Shown here piece by piece: positions 15,786-25,066 of a stretch of DNA of 64,000 nucleotides (position 1 is its first letter; each line of letters begins with the position of its first letter). The notes under the pieces are model-generated. The model saw nothing but the letters and a program-made list of their open reading frames with translations, did no database searches and had not been told where the DNA came from. Made by a program: the position numbers and the translations under genes. Origin of the DNA: Halobacillus halophilus DSM 2266 (lineage in GTDB: Bacteria; Bacillota; Bacilli; Bacillales; Halobacillaceae); the NCBI RefSeq assembly GCF_000284515.1, contig NC_017668.1, positions 3,658,001 through 3,722,000 of the forward strand, written 5' to 3'.

Positions 15786-17042
15786 CTATGCATAGTGACC
15801 GCCAATTTTTTTGCTTCGCTCGATAGTGATACCACCGCTTGTATAACTGCTCGCCCTAAGGACAGCTGTAGAACCGTATTCATCACGAATCCGGTCCATA
15901 ACGTCCGCTAAATCCTTCTTCTTAGGTTCGTTATTAAATAAGCTAAGCTGAACATCACAGCCATCATTCAAGTTGGTTAAAGCAACCGATGCTCGCCGAA
16001 TCTTACTTTTCCCATCGTAAAAACGCTGAAAAAGCTTCAAGCATACTTGATACATATCCCCCGTTATATTAGTCGGAGACTGTACAGACATGGACCGGCT
16101 GAAACCTCCTCCTGTTTCACTCGAATATCCTATTCCCAGGTGCACCGTCCTGCCTTCCTTATCATCGGTTCTTGCGCGGCGGCAAGCTTCCTCGCATAAA
16201 TCAAGCAGGCAGGCATAAATTTCCTCTTTTTCATAATCTCTTAATAACGTAATTCCATGGCCATAAGATTTCTGCTCTGTCTTCACAAAATTGCCATATA
16301 CAGGACTCAGGTCAATCCCCCAGGCATGCCAGTATAATTGCTCTCCCATGACGCCGAAATTTTTTTTCAGATACTTTAAGGGGTGACGCGCTAAGTCTCC
16401 AAGTGTCAAAATCCCCATTCGATTTAAATTTTTTGTCATTCTTGAGCCAATTCCCCATACGTCATGAATATCACACGGCCAAAGCTTTGCTTCTACGTCT
16501 TCATATCGACATTCTGCAATTCCGTCTTCTGCCTTTTTCGCATGAATGTCCATCACGACTTTTGCAAGAAATTTGTTATCCCCAATTCCAATCACAGATT
16601 CTATGCCGAATTGCTCTCTTATCTCAAATTGAAGCATATGAGCGATTTCATACGGGCTTCCATACAGCTTATTTAATCCATTAATGGTGACCCACAATTC
16701 GTCCACCGAGTACACGTGGATAGCCTGCTGTGGAACATAATTCCTGATCATTTTGGTAATTTCCACAGATACTTCGAGGTAATCTCCCATGTGCGCAGGT
16801 GCAATAATTAAACTGGGGTCGTCAGGCAGTTCGAAATACCTACTGACGTTACTGATTCCATACTTTCGTTTCAGCGTGGGAGAAGCAGCGAGAACAATAC
16901 TTCCTCTTCGTGCAGTGTCCCCTACCACCGCCAATAACGCTTTTTTAGGGTCCAGCCCTCTTTTCATACATTCTACACTTGCATAAAAACTGCGCATATC
17001 AATACAAAGCACATCGTTTCGCGGATATCCTTGATAATCCAC
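15786..17042 (-). CDS. Y-family DNA polymerase, UvrX/YqjW-like
   Basis: 418 residues. The GTG at 17042 is chosen because GGAG (17051-17054) lies 8 nt upstream; the GTG at 17051 overlaps GGAG. Palm-domain catalytic residues are visible: Asp15 in LCIDMRSFYASVE and Asp114-Glu115 in YSVDELW. The helix-hairpin-helix thumb (VWGIGSRMTKNLNRMGI) and little-finger domain follow, and a possible clamp-binding QLSLF near the C-terminus. These polymerases copy damaged templates and are SOS-induced. The family occurs on plasmids, SPbeta-like phages (uvrX) and chromosomes (yqjW). The LexA box at the promoter supports damage control. Confidence 0.92.
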   Translation of the reverse strand: MDYQGYPRNDVLCIDMRSFYASVECMKRGLDPKKALLAVVGDTARRGSIVLAASPTLKRKYGISNVSRYFELPDDPSLIIAPAHMGDYLEVSVEITKMIRNYVPQQAIHVYSVDELWVTINGLNKLYGSPYEIAHMLQFEIREQFGIESVIGIGDNKFLAKVVMDIHAKKAEDGIAECRYEDVEAKLWPCDIHDVWGIGSRMTKNLNRMGILTLGDLARHPLKYLKKNFGVMGEQLYWHAWGIDLSPVYGNFVKTEQKSYGHGITLLRDYEKEEIYACLLDLCEEACRRARTDDKEGRTVHLGIGYSSETGGGFSRSMSVQSPTNITGDMYQVCLKLFQRFYDGKSKIRRASVALTNLNDGCDVQLSLFNNEPKKKDLADVMDRIRDEYGSTAVLRASSYTSGGITIERSKKIGGHYA

Positions 17043-17057
17043 TCTCACCACTCCACA

Positions 17058-17100
17058 CGAACGTTTGTTCTTATTATAAGAAAATATTATTATGATGTAA
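17058..17100 (-). promoter_or_regulatory. LexA-controlled promoter of the Y-family polymerase
   Basis: On the minus strand TTACAT and TATAAT (rc of 17073-17078) are 16 bp apart. Directly after the -10 is AGAACAAACGTTCG (rc of 17058-17071), a LexA box covering the expected transcription start and ending 3 nt before the ribosome-binding site. The leader would be under 30 nt. Confidence 0.8.
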
Positions 17101-17529
17101 AGGATTCTAATCGCCTATATATTTTAGGACCATATAAAACATACAGCAAAAATATACTCTTACCTATTTTAAGCGTTTGGTGATTATTTACACTGTAAAA
17201 AGATGAATAACAAAATAATCCATATGCGGGGGGATGGATTAGACGATTAGGCATCACAGCAGGAAAAGACAGGGCGTGGTATGTGTTATCCATCCATCAA
17301 AATTCTCCAGATGGTAATAAAGAGTTCTCCATGGTACACCACTTGTAATAGCGCGAGACTGTCCTTTCGTGTTAAAACCAACCGCTACTTTATATAAAAG
17401 ACAGAAGAGAAATTCATACTTGGTTTACTGTTTTAAAATAGATTGAAACGAACCAACAACAGTAAAGAAGTCCATTCACCAGCTATTGTCAAAGTAAAGA
17501 AAATCAGATACTATATAATTACTGAAAAG
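17101..17529. other. Spacer without supported genes
   Basis: No convincing coding frame: a leftward 67-codon frame (17090-17293) has no ribosome-binding site and crosses the polymerase promoter. AT-rich; nothing else recognised. Confidence 0.5.
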
Positions 17530-17541
17530 GCAAACGGTTGC
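17530..17541 (+). promoter_or_regulatory. LacI-type operator 1 upstream of the alpha-glucosidase
   Basis: GCAAACGGTTGC matches the GCAA-N-CG-N-TTGC pattern of LacI/MalR-family operators. A second copy lies 81 bp downstream, suggesting a looping repressor or two sites for one sugar regulator (inference). Confidence 0.5.
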
Positions 17542-17600
17542 ACAATTGATTTCTATTTTTACGTGAAAATAATTCTTCAATAAAAATTAAGCAGTGTAAT

Positions 17601-17632
17601 AATTAGTAGTGCGAGCGGTTGCACTACTAATT
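17601..17632 (+). promoter_or_regulatory. LacI-type operator 2 inside a perfect inverted repeat
   Basis: GCGAGCGGTTGC (17611-17622) is the second operator-like sequence. It is the centre of a 12-bp perfect inverted repeat, AATTAGTAGTGC and GCACTACTAATT, with 8 bp between. A TACAAT-type -10 follows at about 17663, so a bound repressor would sit just upstream of the promoter. Confidence 0.5.
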
Positions 17633-17723
17633 GCTTTAATTACTCATTCTTTCTTTTTCATGTACAATAGTTTAAAAGAACCTGTCTTCATAGCATTAAA
17701 TTTAGAAGAAATGAGGGATGGAT

Positions 17724-19385
17724 ATGGAACGTGTTTGGTGGAAGGAAGCTGTAGGCTATCAAGTGTACCCGCGAAGTTTTCAAGATTCAAATGGAGACGG
17801 TATTGGTGATATACAAGGAATGATCGAACGACTTGATTATCTGAAAGATTTAGGAATCGATTTTATTTGGATCTGCCCCATGTACAAATCCCCGAAGGAC
17901 GACAACGGATACGATATCTCCGATTACAAAGATATCCTCGAAGAATTCGGTACAATGGACGACTTTGACCAGTTATTAAAGGAAGTTCATAAGCGGGATA
18001 TGAAATTAATCATTGATCTCGTACTCAACCATACCAGCGATGAGCATCCATGGTTCGTCGAGTCGCGTAAGTCTAAAAATAACCCCAAACGTGATTGGTA
18101 TATTTGGCGTGACCCTAAAGACGGAAAAGAACCAAATAACTGGGAAAGTATTTTTGAAGGATCAGCCTGGGAATATGATGAAGCATCAGGTCAATATTAC
18201 CTTCATGTGTTTTCCACGAAGCAGCCGGATTTGAATTGGGAGAATGAAGAAGTACGCGAAGAGTTATATGATACGGTGAACTGGTGGCTCGAGAAAGGAA
18301 TTGATGGATTCCGTATCGATGCGATCAGCCACATTAAAAAACGTCCGGACCTTCCGGATATGCCTAACCCGGAAGGCGAAGAATACGTTTCTTCTTTTGA
18401 TATGCACATGAACCAGGAAGGGATCCATGAGTTCCTTGAGGAGTTTAAAAATAAGACGTATGCTAACTACGATGTAATGACAGTAGGTGAAGCAAACGGA
18501 GTAAGTGCTGAAGAAGCAAATCTCTGGGTCGGTGAAAACGGAAAAATGGATATGGTATTCCAGTTTGAACACTTAGATCTCTGGAATAAAGATGGAGATG
18601 ACAAGCTTGATGTTGTCGGCTTAAAGAAAGCTTTAACACGATGGCAAAAAGCATTGGAAGATGATGGCTGGAATGCTCTATTCATTGAGAATCACGATAA
18701 AGCCCGCGTCGTTTCCACATGGGGAGATGACGAGCAGTATTGGAAAGAAAGTGCCACTTCTTTTGGTACGATGTACTTTCTGATGCAGGGCACTCCTTTT
18801 ATCTATCAGGGACAGGAAATCGGAATGACCAACGTCGCCTTCCCTTCTCTCGAAGACTATGACGATGTTGCGGCCAAAAATCTTTATAAAAAGAAGAAAG
18901 CTCAGGGAGCCTCTCATAAAGAGATCATGGAGATTCTTTGGAGCACCTCCCGTGACAACAGCCGGACGCCGATGCAGTGGAATGACCAGCCCAAGGCAGG
19001 TTTCACAAGCGGAACTCCCTGGATAAAAATTAATCCTAATTACAAGGAAATTAACGTAAAAGACCAGCTCGGACGATCCGACTCAGTTCTAAACTATTAT
19101 AAACAAATGATTTCTCTTAAAAAACAGTATCCCCTTTTCACTTATGGAATCTATGATCTACTGTTAGAAGAAGATACTCAAATTTATGCTTATACAAGAA
19201 TACTGGAAAATAAAGTGGCGCTGATTATTACAAATCTAACCTCAGACGAAGCCGATTTTGAATCAAATTATTCTCTCTCTAGTGATCATTTAATATTATC
19301 GAATTACGACACGGAATCCCACGAGGATATAACGTCGTTTACTCTCCGTCCTTTTGAGGCAAGAGTTTACATTATGAATCAATAA
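17724..19385 (+). CDS. GH13 alpha-glucosidase / oligo-1,6-glucosidase
   Basis: 553 residues from the ATG with GAGG 7 nt upstream; the ATG at 17718 lies within that spacing. A typical oligo-1,6-glucosidase start (VWWKEAVGYQVYPRSF) and TIM barrel with the catalytic nucleophile Asp199 (DGFRIDAISH), acid/base Glu256 (TVGEANG) and third acid Asp325 (ENHDKARV); DSNGDGIGD is the calcium-site region of the subfamily. No signal peptide, so it acts in the cytoplasm on imported isomalto- or malto-oligosaccharides. It stands alone with its own terminator. Two LacI-type operators upstream suggest sugar induction. Confidence 0.93.
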   Translation: MERVWWKEAVGYQVYPRSFQDSNGDGIGDIQGMIERLDYLKDLGIDFIWICPMYKSPKDDNGYDISDYKDILEEFGTMDDFDQLLKEVHKRDMKLIIDLVLNHTSDEHPWFVESRKSKNNPKRDWYIWRDPKDGKEPNNWESIFEGSAWEYDEASGQYYLHVFSTKQPDLNWENEEVREELYDTVNWWLEKGIDGFRIDAISHIKKRPDLPDMPNPEGEEYVSSFDMHMNQEGIHEFLEEFKNKTYANYDVMTVGEANGVSAEEANLWVGENGKMDMVFQFEHLDLWNKDGDDKLDVVGLKKALTRWQKALEDDGWNALFIENHDKARVVSTWGDDEQYWKESATSFGTMYFLMQGTPFIYQGQEIGMTNVAFPSLEDYDDVAAKNLYKKKKAQGASHKEIMEILWSTSRDNSRTPMQWNDQPKAGFTSGTPWIKINPNYKEINVKDQLGRSDSVLNYYKQMISLKKQYPLFTYGIYDLLLEEDTQIYAYTRILENKVALIITNLTSDEADFESNYSLSSDHLILSNYDTESHEDITSFTLRPFEARVYIMNQ

Positions 19386-19390
19386 ACAAA

Positions 19391-19430
19391 GAAGAGAGTG
19401 AACGTGTCACGTTCACTCTCTTCTTTTCTT
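19391..19430. terminator. Bidirectional terminator between the glucosidase and osmC-like genes
   Basis: GAAGAGAGTGAACGTG pairs with its complement at 19409-19424, with T-rich tails. It serves two convergent genes. Confidence 0.8.
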
Positions 19431-19432
19431 TG

Positions 19433-19879
19433 TTAGTCTCTTCCAAGTGATGGCTGTAATTCAAGGGCTACATTTCCTTCAATTGCTCTTGAAATCATAC
19501 AGCTCTTCTCAGCTTTTTCAACCAGCTTAGTCAACTTATCCATATCTTTATCGGAAGCTTCGGACTTCAAAAGCACACGCGGCTTGTGAATGATTTTATT
19601 ATATGTGATCACTCCGTCGGTTACGTCCACAATCCCTTCTGAGTCCATGCTCATCTCTTTGAGCGGTAATCCTGCTCTCTCAACCATTGCACCAAGCGTA
19701 ATAATATAACAAGTTGCCGCAGCGCCTAACAGCATTTCATCAGGGTTTGTGCCTACATCTGGCCCGTCCATTTCTTTGGGAATGGATATTTGGGTCTTTA
19801 GTTTGTCTGCCTCTATTGTTCCAACTTCGTTACGACCTCCAGGCCATTCAGCTTTCAAATGAAAGTGATGCCATGTCAA
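19433..19879 (-). CDS. OsmC/Ohr-family peroxiredoxin-like protein
   Basis: 148 residues from a TTG preceded by GGGAGAGG at about 6 nt; a longer ATG frame begins before that site. The OsmC fold is seen from GTNPDEMLLGAAATCYIITL, which contains the first redox Cys, to AEKSCMISRAIEGNVALELQ with the second Cys. OsmC-family proteins reduce organic hydroperoxides using these two cysteines. A single-gene unit between convergent and divergent neighbours. Confidence 0.85.
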   Translation of the reverse strand: MTWHHFHLKAEWPGGRNEVGTIEADKLKTQISIPKEMDGPDVGTNPDEMLLGAAATCYIITLGAMVERAGLPLKEMSMDSEGIVDVTDGVITYNKIIHKPRVLLKSEASDKDMDKLTKLVEKAEKSCMISRAIEGNVALELQPSLGRD

Positions 19880-20059
19880 TTTAAACCTCTCCCTTCTGTT
19901 TAACACTGTTTTTATTATAAGACTGTTTTAAATATCCGTGTTGATCTTACAGTGTGACCATTTCCATTGTAAAAGACTTATTATGCTCTGTGGAACTATA
20001 ATGCTTACACAGGAATATTCCCTTCTCAGAACGAATAACTACAAAAAGGGGGAATCTAT

Positions 20060-20980
20060 ATGAAATATCTATCCAAAAAGGCATTTGAGGCTGCTAAAGA
20101 TTATATCCTTACAAACGCTCGTGACCTTGAACAAGCACGCTGCTCGTATCTTTTTGACAACGGCACGGAGCAAGCTATTGTAAAAGCCTTACATGCCTAT
20201 CAGAATCAAGATGGGGGATTTGGTCACGGACTGGAGGCAGATTTCCGGCTTCCTGATTCCTCTCCCATGGCTTCTTCTGTAGCTTTGCAGATTTTATGTT
20301 CCATAGATCATCACCCTGAAGCTCGTGAGATGATCAGTGAAGCGCTCAAGTACTTTGAACAGTCTTTCAATAAAGAACGTCAAGGATGGCTTGCTGTGCC
20401 TCCTGAAGTGAATCTTTATCCTCATGCCTTCTGGTGGACGGTACACGAAAATGGAACCTCATGGATCGACGACAACTGGGGAAATCCATCCGCTGAGATT
20501 ATCGGTTACCTTCTGACATATAAACATGAAGCCTCAAAGCTGAATGTAGATCAGCTCGTCAGTTTATCAATAAAGCACTTACTTTCCCTTGATACTTTTG
20601 AATCGGAACATGAAGTTTTTTGTTATCTGCGTTTTTTCAGAATGCATCCTTCCTGCATGAATCAGGAAATTCACGCGAAGTTAAAGGAGGGTGTACGTCA
20701 GCTAGTGACTTTAAATCAAGAAGAGTGGAAAAACTATGTTCCCCTCCCTTTGCAGTTTAAGCCTACGCCAAATAGTCTGGATGTAGGTATCTCTTCACAC
20801 GCGATAGCGGGTCATCTAGATTACATAATAGAAGGTCTGGAGGCAAAGCCTTATATTGAACCAGCCTGGAAGTGGGAAACCTCCGAAGATGTTTGGCGTA
20901 AAGCGAAACAGGAATGGCAGGGTGTACTTACACTTGAAGCCTTACAATGGATTTCATCTTATGACAGATTAGTCAGCTAG
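20060..20980 (+). CDS. Alpha/alpha-toroid protein of the prenyltransferase/terpene-cyclase-like type
   Basis: 306 residues from an ATG after AAAGGGGG. The sequence ALHAYQNQDGGFGHGLEAD (about 46-64) is the QW-like repeat of alpha-alpha toroids seen in squalene cyclases and related proteins, and later helices have similar spacing. The catalytic DXDD of true squalene-hopene cyclases is not visible, so it is probably not a cyclase. Such stand-alone proteins are common and uncharacterised in Bacillaceae. It overlaps the end of the convergent GNAT gene by 8 bp. Confidence 0.6.
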   Translation: MKYLSKKAFEAAKDYILTNARDLEQARCSYLFDNGTEQAIVKALHAYQNQDGGFGHGLEADFRLPDSSPMASSVALQILCSIDHHPEAREMISEALKYFEQSFNKERQGWLAVPPEVNLYPHAFWWTVHENGTSWIDDNWGNPSAEIIGYLLTYKHEASKLNVDQLVSLSIKHLLSLDTFESEHEVFCYLRFFRMHPSCMNQEIHAKLKEGVRQLVTLNQEEWKNYVPLPLQFKPTPNSLDVGISSHAIAGHLDYIIEGLEAKPYIEPAWKWETSEDVWRKAKQEWQGVLTLEALQWISSYDRLVS

Positions 20981-21428
20981 TTTTTCTCATTTTTACAAAT
21001 TCATATTCACTTCCATTTGTCGGCTGCATAAACGTGTGAATAACTTTAAAACCAGCATTTTTATAAACTCGGATTGCCCTTTCGTTAAATGTGGCAACAG
21101 ACAAAGTAAACGAGCGGGCTCCATAATGCAGCTCAGCATAATCAAGAGCTTTTTGCAGGAATGACCCGCCTATTCCTTGTCCTGTCATATCAGGACGCAA
21201 GCCTAAACCTAAGTCGACGGTCTCTGATTCAACGGGAGTCAGGGAATAAAAACCAATTAATTTTCCCCTTTCATACACACTAAAAGCATGCTCACCTCTC
21301 GTTTCCTCATTAATGAACTCTTGGTAGTCCTCTTCATCTGCTGTCATGTCATAAAAACTATAAATTCCAGAGTATTTCCAGTTAGCAATGATTTCCGCTT
21401 CTACTTGCAGCATTGGCTTAACCTTCAA
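20973..21428 (-). CDS. GNAT-family N-acetyltransferase
   Basis: 151 residues from a TTG 7 nt after GGAGG. Motif A for acetyl-CoA binding is seen as LGLRPDMTGQGIGGSFL (about 95-111), followed by TLSVATFNERAIRVYKNAGF, the typical B region. The substrate cannot be told. Its start overlaps the 3' end of the upstream membrane-protein gene, so the three leftward genes 22238-20973 are likely one operon. Confidence 0.88.
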   Translation of the reverse strand: MKVKPMLQVEAEIIANWKYSGIYSFYDMTADEEDYQEFINEETRGEHAFSVYERGKLIGFYSLTPVESETVDLGLGLRPDMTGQGIGGSFLQKALDYAELHYGARSFTLSVATFNERAIRVYKNAGFKVIHTFMQPTNGSEYEFVKMRKTS

Positions 21429-22050
21429 TCTTTTGCCTCCTTTGATCCTTATTCTGCAATAAGTAAACCATTACCCCAATGACGGGAAGAACCCCCCATA
21501 AAAAGCTTTTGTTTTGAACGCCTGTTTTCTGTTGATCCCAATGAAGCGTATAGATACTCAGTCCTGTCAGGACAAATAAATCAATGGTCATAACATGTAC
21601 AAATTGAGAGTTTTTGAAGGCTTGAGCATAAACAGTGAAATCACCCTGCAGAAGTCCGTAAATGATAAGCATAGTAGTACCGACCATCAGTAATACATGG
21701 AAATAAACAGCATTTAACACTCTTTTGAGTATGCGGGGTGTTCGGTCGCTGCGTTTCTTCTCTGCAGTAGATAAGAAGAAAAAAGGGAGAAGTGCAAATG
21801 CTCCCAATATAAACGAACCAGCAGCAAAAGGCCAGGCCGGGATACGGCTGTTATCGTGAGTCAGCAAAAGAATCATAAACGTTACTGGAAACAGACCAAG
21901 CAGGCTGAAAACAGCCAAGAGCAATGGATCAGGATCATTCATACGGATCAGCTGATTTAAGTAACCATCATTCCCGTTTGGAGCGGCCATCCAAGCATAG
22001 AGAATAAATCCTGCCCAAACCAGAAAAAACACAATTTGCCTTGTCTTCAT
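21418..22050 (-). CDS. Multi-pass membrane protein of unknown function
   Basis: 210 residues with about six hydrophobic helices (roughly 5-22, 42-62, 71-92, 110-130, 148-165, 180-197). It resembles the DUF2834-like membrane proteins of Bacillaceae, with no known function. The ATG overlaps the stop of 22047-22238 (ATGA arrangement), which implies translational coupling. Confidence 0.65.
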   Translation of the reverse strand: MKTRQIVFFLVWAGFILYAWMAAPNGNDGYLNQLIRMNDPDPLLLAVFSLLGLFPVTFMILLLTHDNSRIPAWPFAAGSFILGAFALLPFFFLSTAEKKRSDRTPRILKRVLNAVYFHVLLMVGTTMLIIYGLLQGDFTVYAQAFKNSQFVHVMTIDLFVLTGLSIYTLHWDQQKTGVQNKSFLWGVLPVIGVMVYLLQNKDQRRQKIEG

Positions 22051-22238
22051 TCCTTATCCCAGTCTTTTTTGAAACGCTCCATTTTAATTTGCAGCTGTTG
22101 AATCATCTCCAATATTCTATTGAAGTCGTCCATATCCACTTCATCTGCATCCATCGAAGACACAACTTGATTCAACATTTTGATTCTGTTTTTTATGTAA
22201 TGAAATTGATCTGACGGATGTTGTGCAGCTTTCCCCAT
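22047..22238 (-). CDS. Small conserved cytoplasmic protein (SE1561-like)
   Basis: 63 residues, helical and charged. The pattern IKNRIKMLNQVVSSMD followed by EVDMDDFNRILEMIQQL matches my memory of the SE1561 family of short Staphylococcus/Bacillus proteins; function unknown. First gene of the operon with the membrane protein and the GNAT gene. Confidence 0.6.
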   Translation of the reverse strand: MGKAAQHPSDQFHYIKNRIKMLNQVVSSMDADEVDMDDFNRILEMIQQLQIKMERFKKDWDKE

Positions 22239-22364
22239 ATCTTTCCCCTCCCCAATGATTTACTTTTATTTTACCTTTCTCTGAACATAAGGAAAACTTT
22301 TAAGGCTTATATAACTCTCTTCTTAAGGCAAATTAATTTTGTTGCTTCATGCTCTAGCCAAGCT

Positions 22365-22400
22365 TATAAAAAGACCTGTAAGATTTTCTTACAGGTCTTT
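22365..22400 (-). terminator. Terminator of the terC-like gene
   Basis: AAAGACCTGTAAGA/TCTTACAGGTCTTT, with a run of Ts on the minus strand (rc of 22366-22371), directly after the stop at 22405. Confidence 0.8.
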
Positions 22401-22404
22401 CAAC

Positions 22405-23175
22405 TTATTTATTGTTTTTTTGGGGTGATAAAAACCATCCAAGAGCCGCTATTATGAGCAGAACAGAATAAAAGCTTATCTTCCAGAGTGCTGAATGAGT
22501 AAAATGTTCATCAATAATTTGAATATGAGGGTGCGCAAGGGTAGTAACAACTAATTTCACCCCCACCCAGCCTACGATAACAAATGCCGCTATTTCCAGA
22601 CCAGGCCTTGAATGCAGCAGATTAACAAATATATTAGCTGCAAACCTCATAATTATAATCCCTATCATACCACCTGTAAGAATGACGGCAAACTGACCAC
22701 CATCCAGACTTCCTACATCTGGAAGATCTGTCTCAGGCAGAACAACAGCAAGAGCAACAGCTGCTAATATAGAATCAACAGCAAAAGCAAGGTCAGCTAA
22801 CTCAACTTTTAACACAGTTGCCCAAAAACCTTTGCCTTTTTCGGTTTCCTCATCCTGCTCTTCATCCTCCGGTTGATCTTCATCCCTGGAACGCCATTTA
22901 TCCCATAAATGCTTCCCTGATATAAATAATAGATAGGTCGCTCCAATTGCTTGAACCTGCCATATATCTACCAAAAATGAAATAATGAATAAAGCGCCAA
23001 AACGGAGCAAGAAAGCACCAAATAACCCGTAGAATAAGGCTTTTTTACGCTTTTTCTCAGGCAGGTGTTTAACCATAATGGCTAGAACCAGTGCATTATC
23101 TGCAGCTAAAATACCTTCCAGTCCCACTAATACGATCAATACCCATCCATATTCAAGTAACAACTGTGCATCCAT
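22405..23175 (-). CDS. TerC-family membrane protein (metal exporter family)
   Basis: 256 residues from the second ATG, which has AAGGGGA 8 nt upstream; the first ATG (23193) overlaps a TATAAT sequence and would not be in the transcript. Eight or nine helices with the family signatures EGILAADNALVLAIMV (about 20-35) and ELADLAFAVDSILAA (about 126-140), whose acidic residues bind metal. An acidic cytoplasmic insertion (about 93-115) is rich in Asp/Glu. Relatives in Bacillus export manganese during metallation of secreted proteins. Unlike several relatives, no Mn riboswitch was recognised upstream. Confidence 0.88.
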   Translation of the reverse strand: MDAQLLLEYGWVLIVLVGLEGILAADNALVLAIMVKHLPEKKRKKALFYGLFGAFLLRFGALFIISFLVDIWQVQAIGATYLLFISGKHLWDKWRSRDEDQPEDEEQDEETEKGKGFWATVLKVELADLAFAVDSILAAVALAVVLPETDLPDVGSLDGGQFAVILTGGMIGIIIMRFAANIFVNLLHSRPGLEIAAFVIVGWVGVKLVVTTLAHPHIQIIDEHFTHSALWKISFYSVLLIIAALGWFLSPQKNNK

Positions 23176-23486
23176 GCTTCTCTTCCCCTTCATTATACAA
23201 AATGATCTATCTTATGGGTAAAAACCACATCTCAGCGGGTAAAGGTATCGCAAGCAATGACTGTTGCCCGTAAATATGGGATCTATCCCAGAATAAGGAC
23301 TTTATTGTTCATCTGTTCCTTTAATTAGCCTTCATCCTTGATTTATCAACTTCATGCCAACCGCTCTAATCGAAATCAAAAAATATGATTAATCCAAAAA
23401 ATTGGAAGATTAATGGTCCTTTACGAATAAGAATTACCTTAACCCCATTAAACAAACGTTCAATTAACAGACAGAATGGATCAAAA
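23176..23486. other. Spacer between pepT and terC
   Basis: It holds the terC promoter (TATAAT on the minus strand at about 23189-23194) and, further upstream, an imperfect inverted repeat CGGGTAAAG/TTGCCCG (about 23236-23270) that would not be in the terC transcript. No gene seen. Confidence 0.45.
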
Positions 23487-24713
23487 TCAGGATTTTTCTT
23501 CAAATAGCCGAGCAATTTCAACAATAACGTTCACGGCCTTTTCCATATGATCGAGAGAAATATATTCGTACTTGCCGTGGAAATTCTGTCCGCCCGTAAA
23601 GATGTTAGGTGTTGGAAGTCCCATGTACGACAGCTGGGAACCATCTGTTCCTCCTCGGATAGGTTTAATCAACGGTTTGATACCCAGATTATCCATCGCT
23701 TCTGAGGCAGTATCCACAATTTGTTTAACAGGTGTGATTTTGTCTCCCATATTATAGTATTGATCACTCATATCTATAGATATACGCTCTGACCCATACT
23801 TATCTTTCATCTCCTCTACTAAATGATCAAGGCTGTCCTTTTTCTTTTTGAATAAATCCTGATCGTGGTCACGTACTAAGTAAGTGAGCGCAGCATGTTC
23901 TACATCTCCATGAAAAGAATTCAAATGATAGAACCCTTCATAATTCTCAGTGTACTCAGGAGCTTCTTGTTTGGGGAGATTCTCTTGAAACTCAATAGCC
24001 AGTTTGACAGCATTGATCATTTTATCTTTTGCTGTACCAGGATGTACACTATTGCCGTAGAAGTCGATATTTGCAGTTGCCGCATTAAAACTTTCAAATT
24101 GCAGCTCTCCAAGAGGGCCTCCATCTACTGTATAAGCATAAGAAGCAGCAAATCTATCTATATTAAATTTATGAGGTCCACGGCCAATTTCTTCATCCGG
24201 TGTGAAAGCTACCCGGATTTTTCCATGCTTGATTTCGGGATGTCTAATCAAGTAATGTAATGCGGTCATAATTTCAGTGATGCCTGCTTTATTGTCAGCA
24301 CCCAGCAATGTCGTTCCATCGGTAGTGATTAATGTTTGTCCTTTGTATCTGCTTAATTCAGGAAAATCCAAAGGAGAAAGGTTCACTTCTTCGTTTAGAG
24401 AGATGTCTCCTCCATCATAGGACTCGACTACCTGGGGCTTCACGTTTTCCCCTGTGAAGTCGACAGCTGTATCTATATGAGCAAGAAAACCGATAACCGG
24501 TACATCTTTCTCTGTATTAGCCGGAAGCGTCGCCATAACATAAGCATTCTCATCAATAGAAACTTCACTCATACCAATTTCCTCAAGCTCTTGTGCCAAT
24601 TGACGGGCCAGGGTCCACTGCCCCTCCGTTGATGGCGTCTCTGCACTATTTTCATCTGATTGGGTATTTACCTTCACATAAGAACAGAATCGTTTTAAAA
24701 TTTCATCTTTCAT
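23487..24713 (-). CDS. pepT: Peptidase T (tripeptide aminopeptidase)
   Basis: 408 residues, the usual length. M20 metallopeptidase with zinc ligands and catalytic acids visible: HID near 79-81 ([11 protein letters not shown]), LGADNKAG (about 141), PDEEIG (about 172, catalytic Glu plus ligand), TVDGG (about 195) and the late His in NFHGKYE. The dimerisation domain includes NSVHPGTAK. It releases the N-terminal residue from tripeptides in the cytoplasm. A monocistronic unit. Confidence 0.95.
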   Translation of the reverse strand: MKDEILKRFCSYVKVNTQSDENSAETPSTEGQWTLARQLAQELEEIGMSEVSIDENAYVMATLPANTEKDVPVIGFLAHIDTAVDFTGENVKPQVVESYDGGDISLNEEVNLSPLDFPELSRYKGQTLITTDGTTLLGADNKAGITEIMTALHYLIRHPEIKHGKIRVAFTPDEEIGRGPHKFNIDRFAASYAYTVDGGPLGELQFESFNAATANIDFYGNSVHPGTAKDKMINAVKLAIEFQENLPKQEAPEYTENYEGFYHLNSFHGDVEHAALTYLVRDHDQDLFKKKKDSLDHLVEEMKDKYGSERISIDMSDQYYNMGDKITPVKQIVDTASEAMDNLGIKPLIKPIRGGTDGSQLSYMGLPTPNIFTGGQNFHGKYEYISLDHMEKAVNVIVEIARLFEEKS

Positions 24714-25066
24714 TTTTATCCTCCTTTGACATTCTATATAAACTCTATTCCATTATAAGTATAATTGGATAAATGATGTAAATGTATGACTATTATCCAT
24801 TAGTTCTGGTATCCTTAACTAAACCTTTCTTTTTTTGTTTGGTTTTAATAAACGTTATCGTTCATTTCGTTATTTAACTATAGGGCCGTATACTTGAAGA
24901 CTTGATTTCGAGATAACTTGGACCCGTTGCCTAAAATCGGGAGCTTATCTGAAAGAGTTAATATCAGCACTATGATTTAATAGAGCCTTTTATTTAAGAA
25001 GGGATAGACCCTTCCAGTAACGAATATTCATAAGAGCATTTAAATTTACATAAAGGTGTGTCGTCT
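24714..25066. other. Intergenic region with a deleted repeat element
   Basis: About 350 bp with no gene. From about 24878 to 24972 it carries a deletion derivative of the large repeat elements (separate entry). The remainder should contain divergent promoters; none stands out. Confidence 0.5.
24878..24972 (+). repeat. Deletion derivative of the large inverted-end element
   Basis: CTATAGGGCCGTATACTT leads into GAAGACTTGATTTCGAGATA (24896-24915) and the inner sequence TTGGACCCGTTGCC shared with the elements at 33.9 and 48.6 kb. It then jumps directly to GGGAGCTTATCT and ATCAGCAC, which match the outer right flank of the element at 48.6 kb. Both hairpin modules are missing. Confidence 0.7.

Noticed and set aside
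17090-17293. Leftward frame of 67 codons
   Set aside because: It covers the promoter region of the polymerase gene and has no ribosome-binding site.
23194-23320. Possible yybP-ykoY manganese riboswitch upstream of the terC-like gene
   Set aside because: The conserved riboswitch core was not found, and the -10 sequence lies directly before the ribosome-binding site, so this stretch would not be transcribed with the gene.
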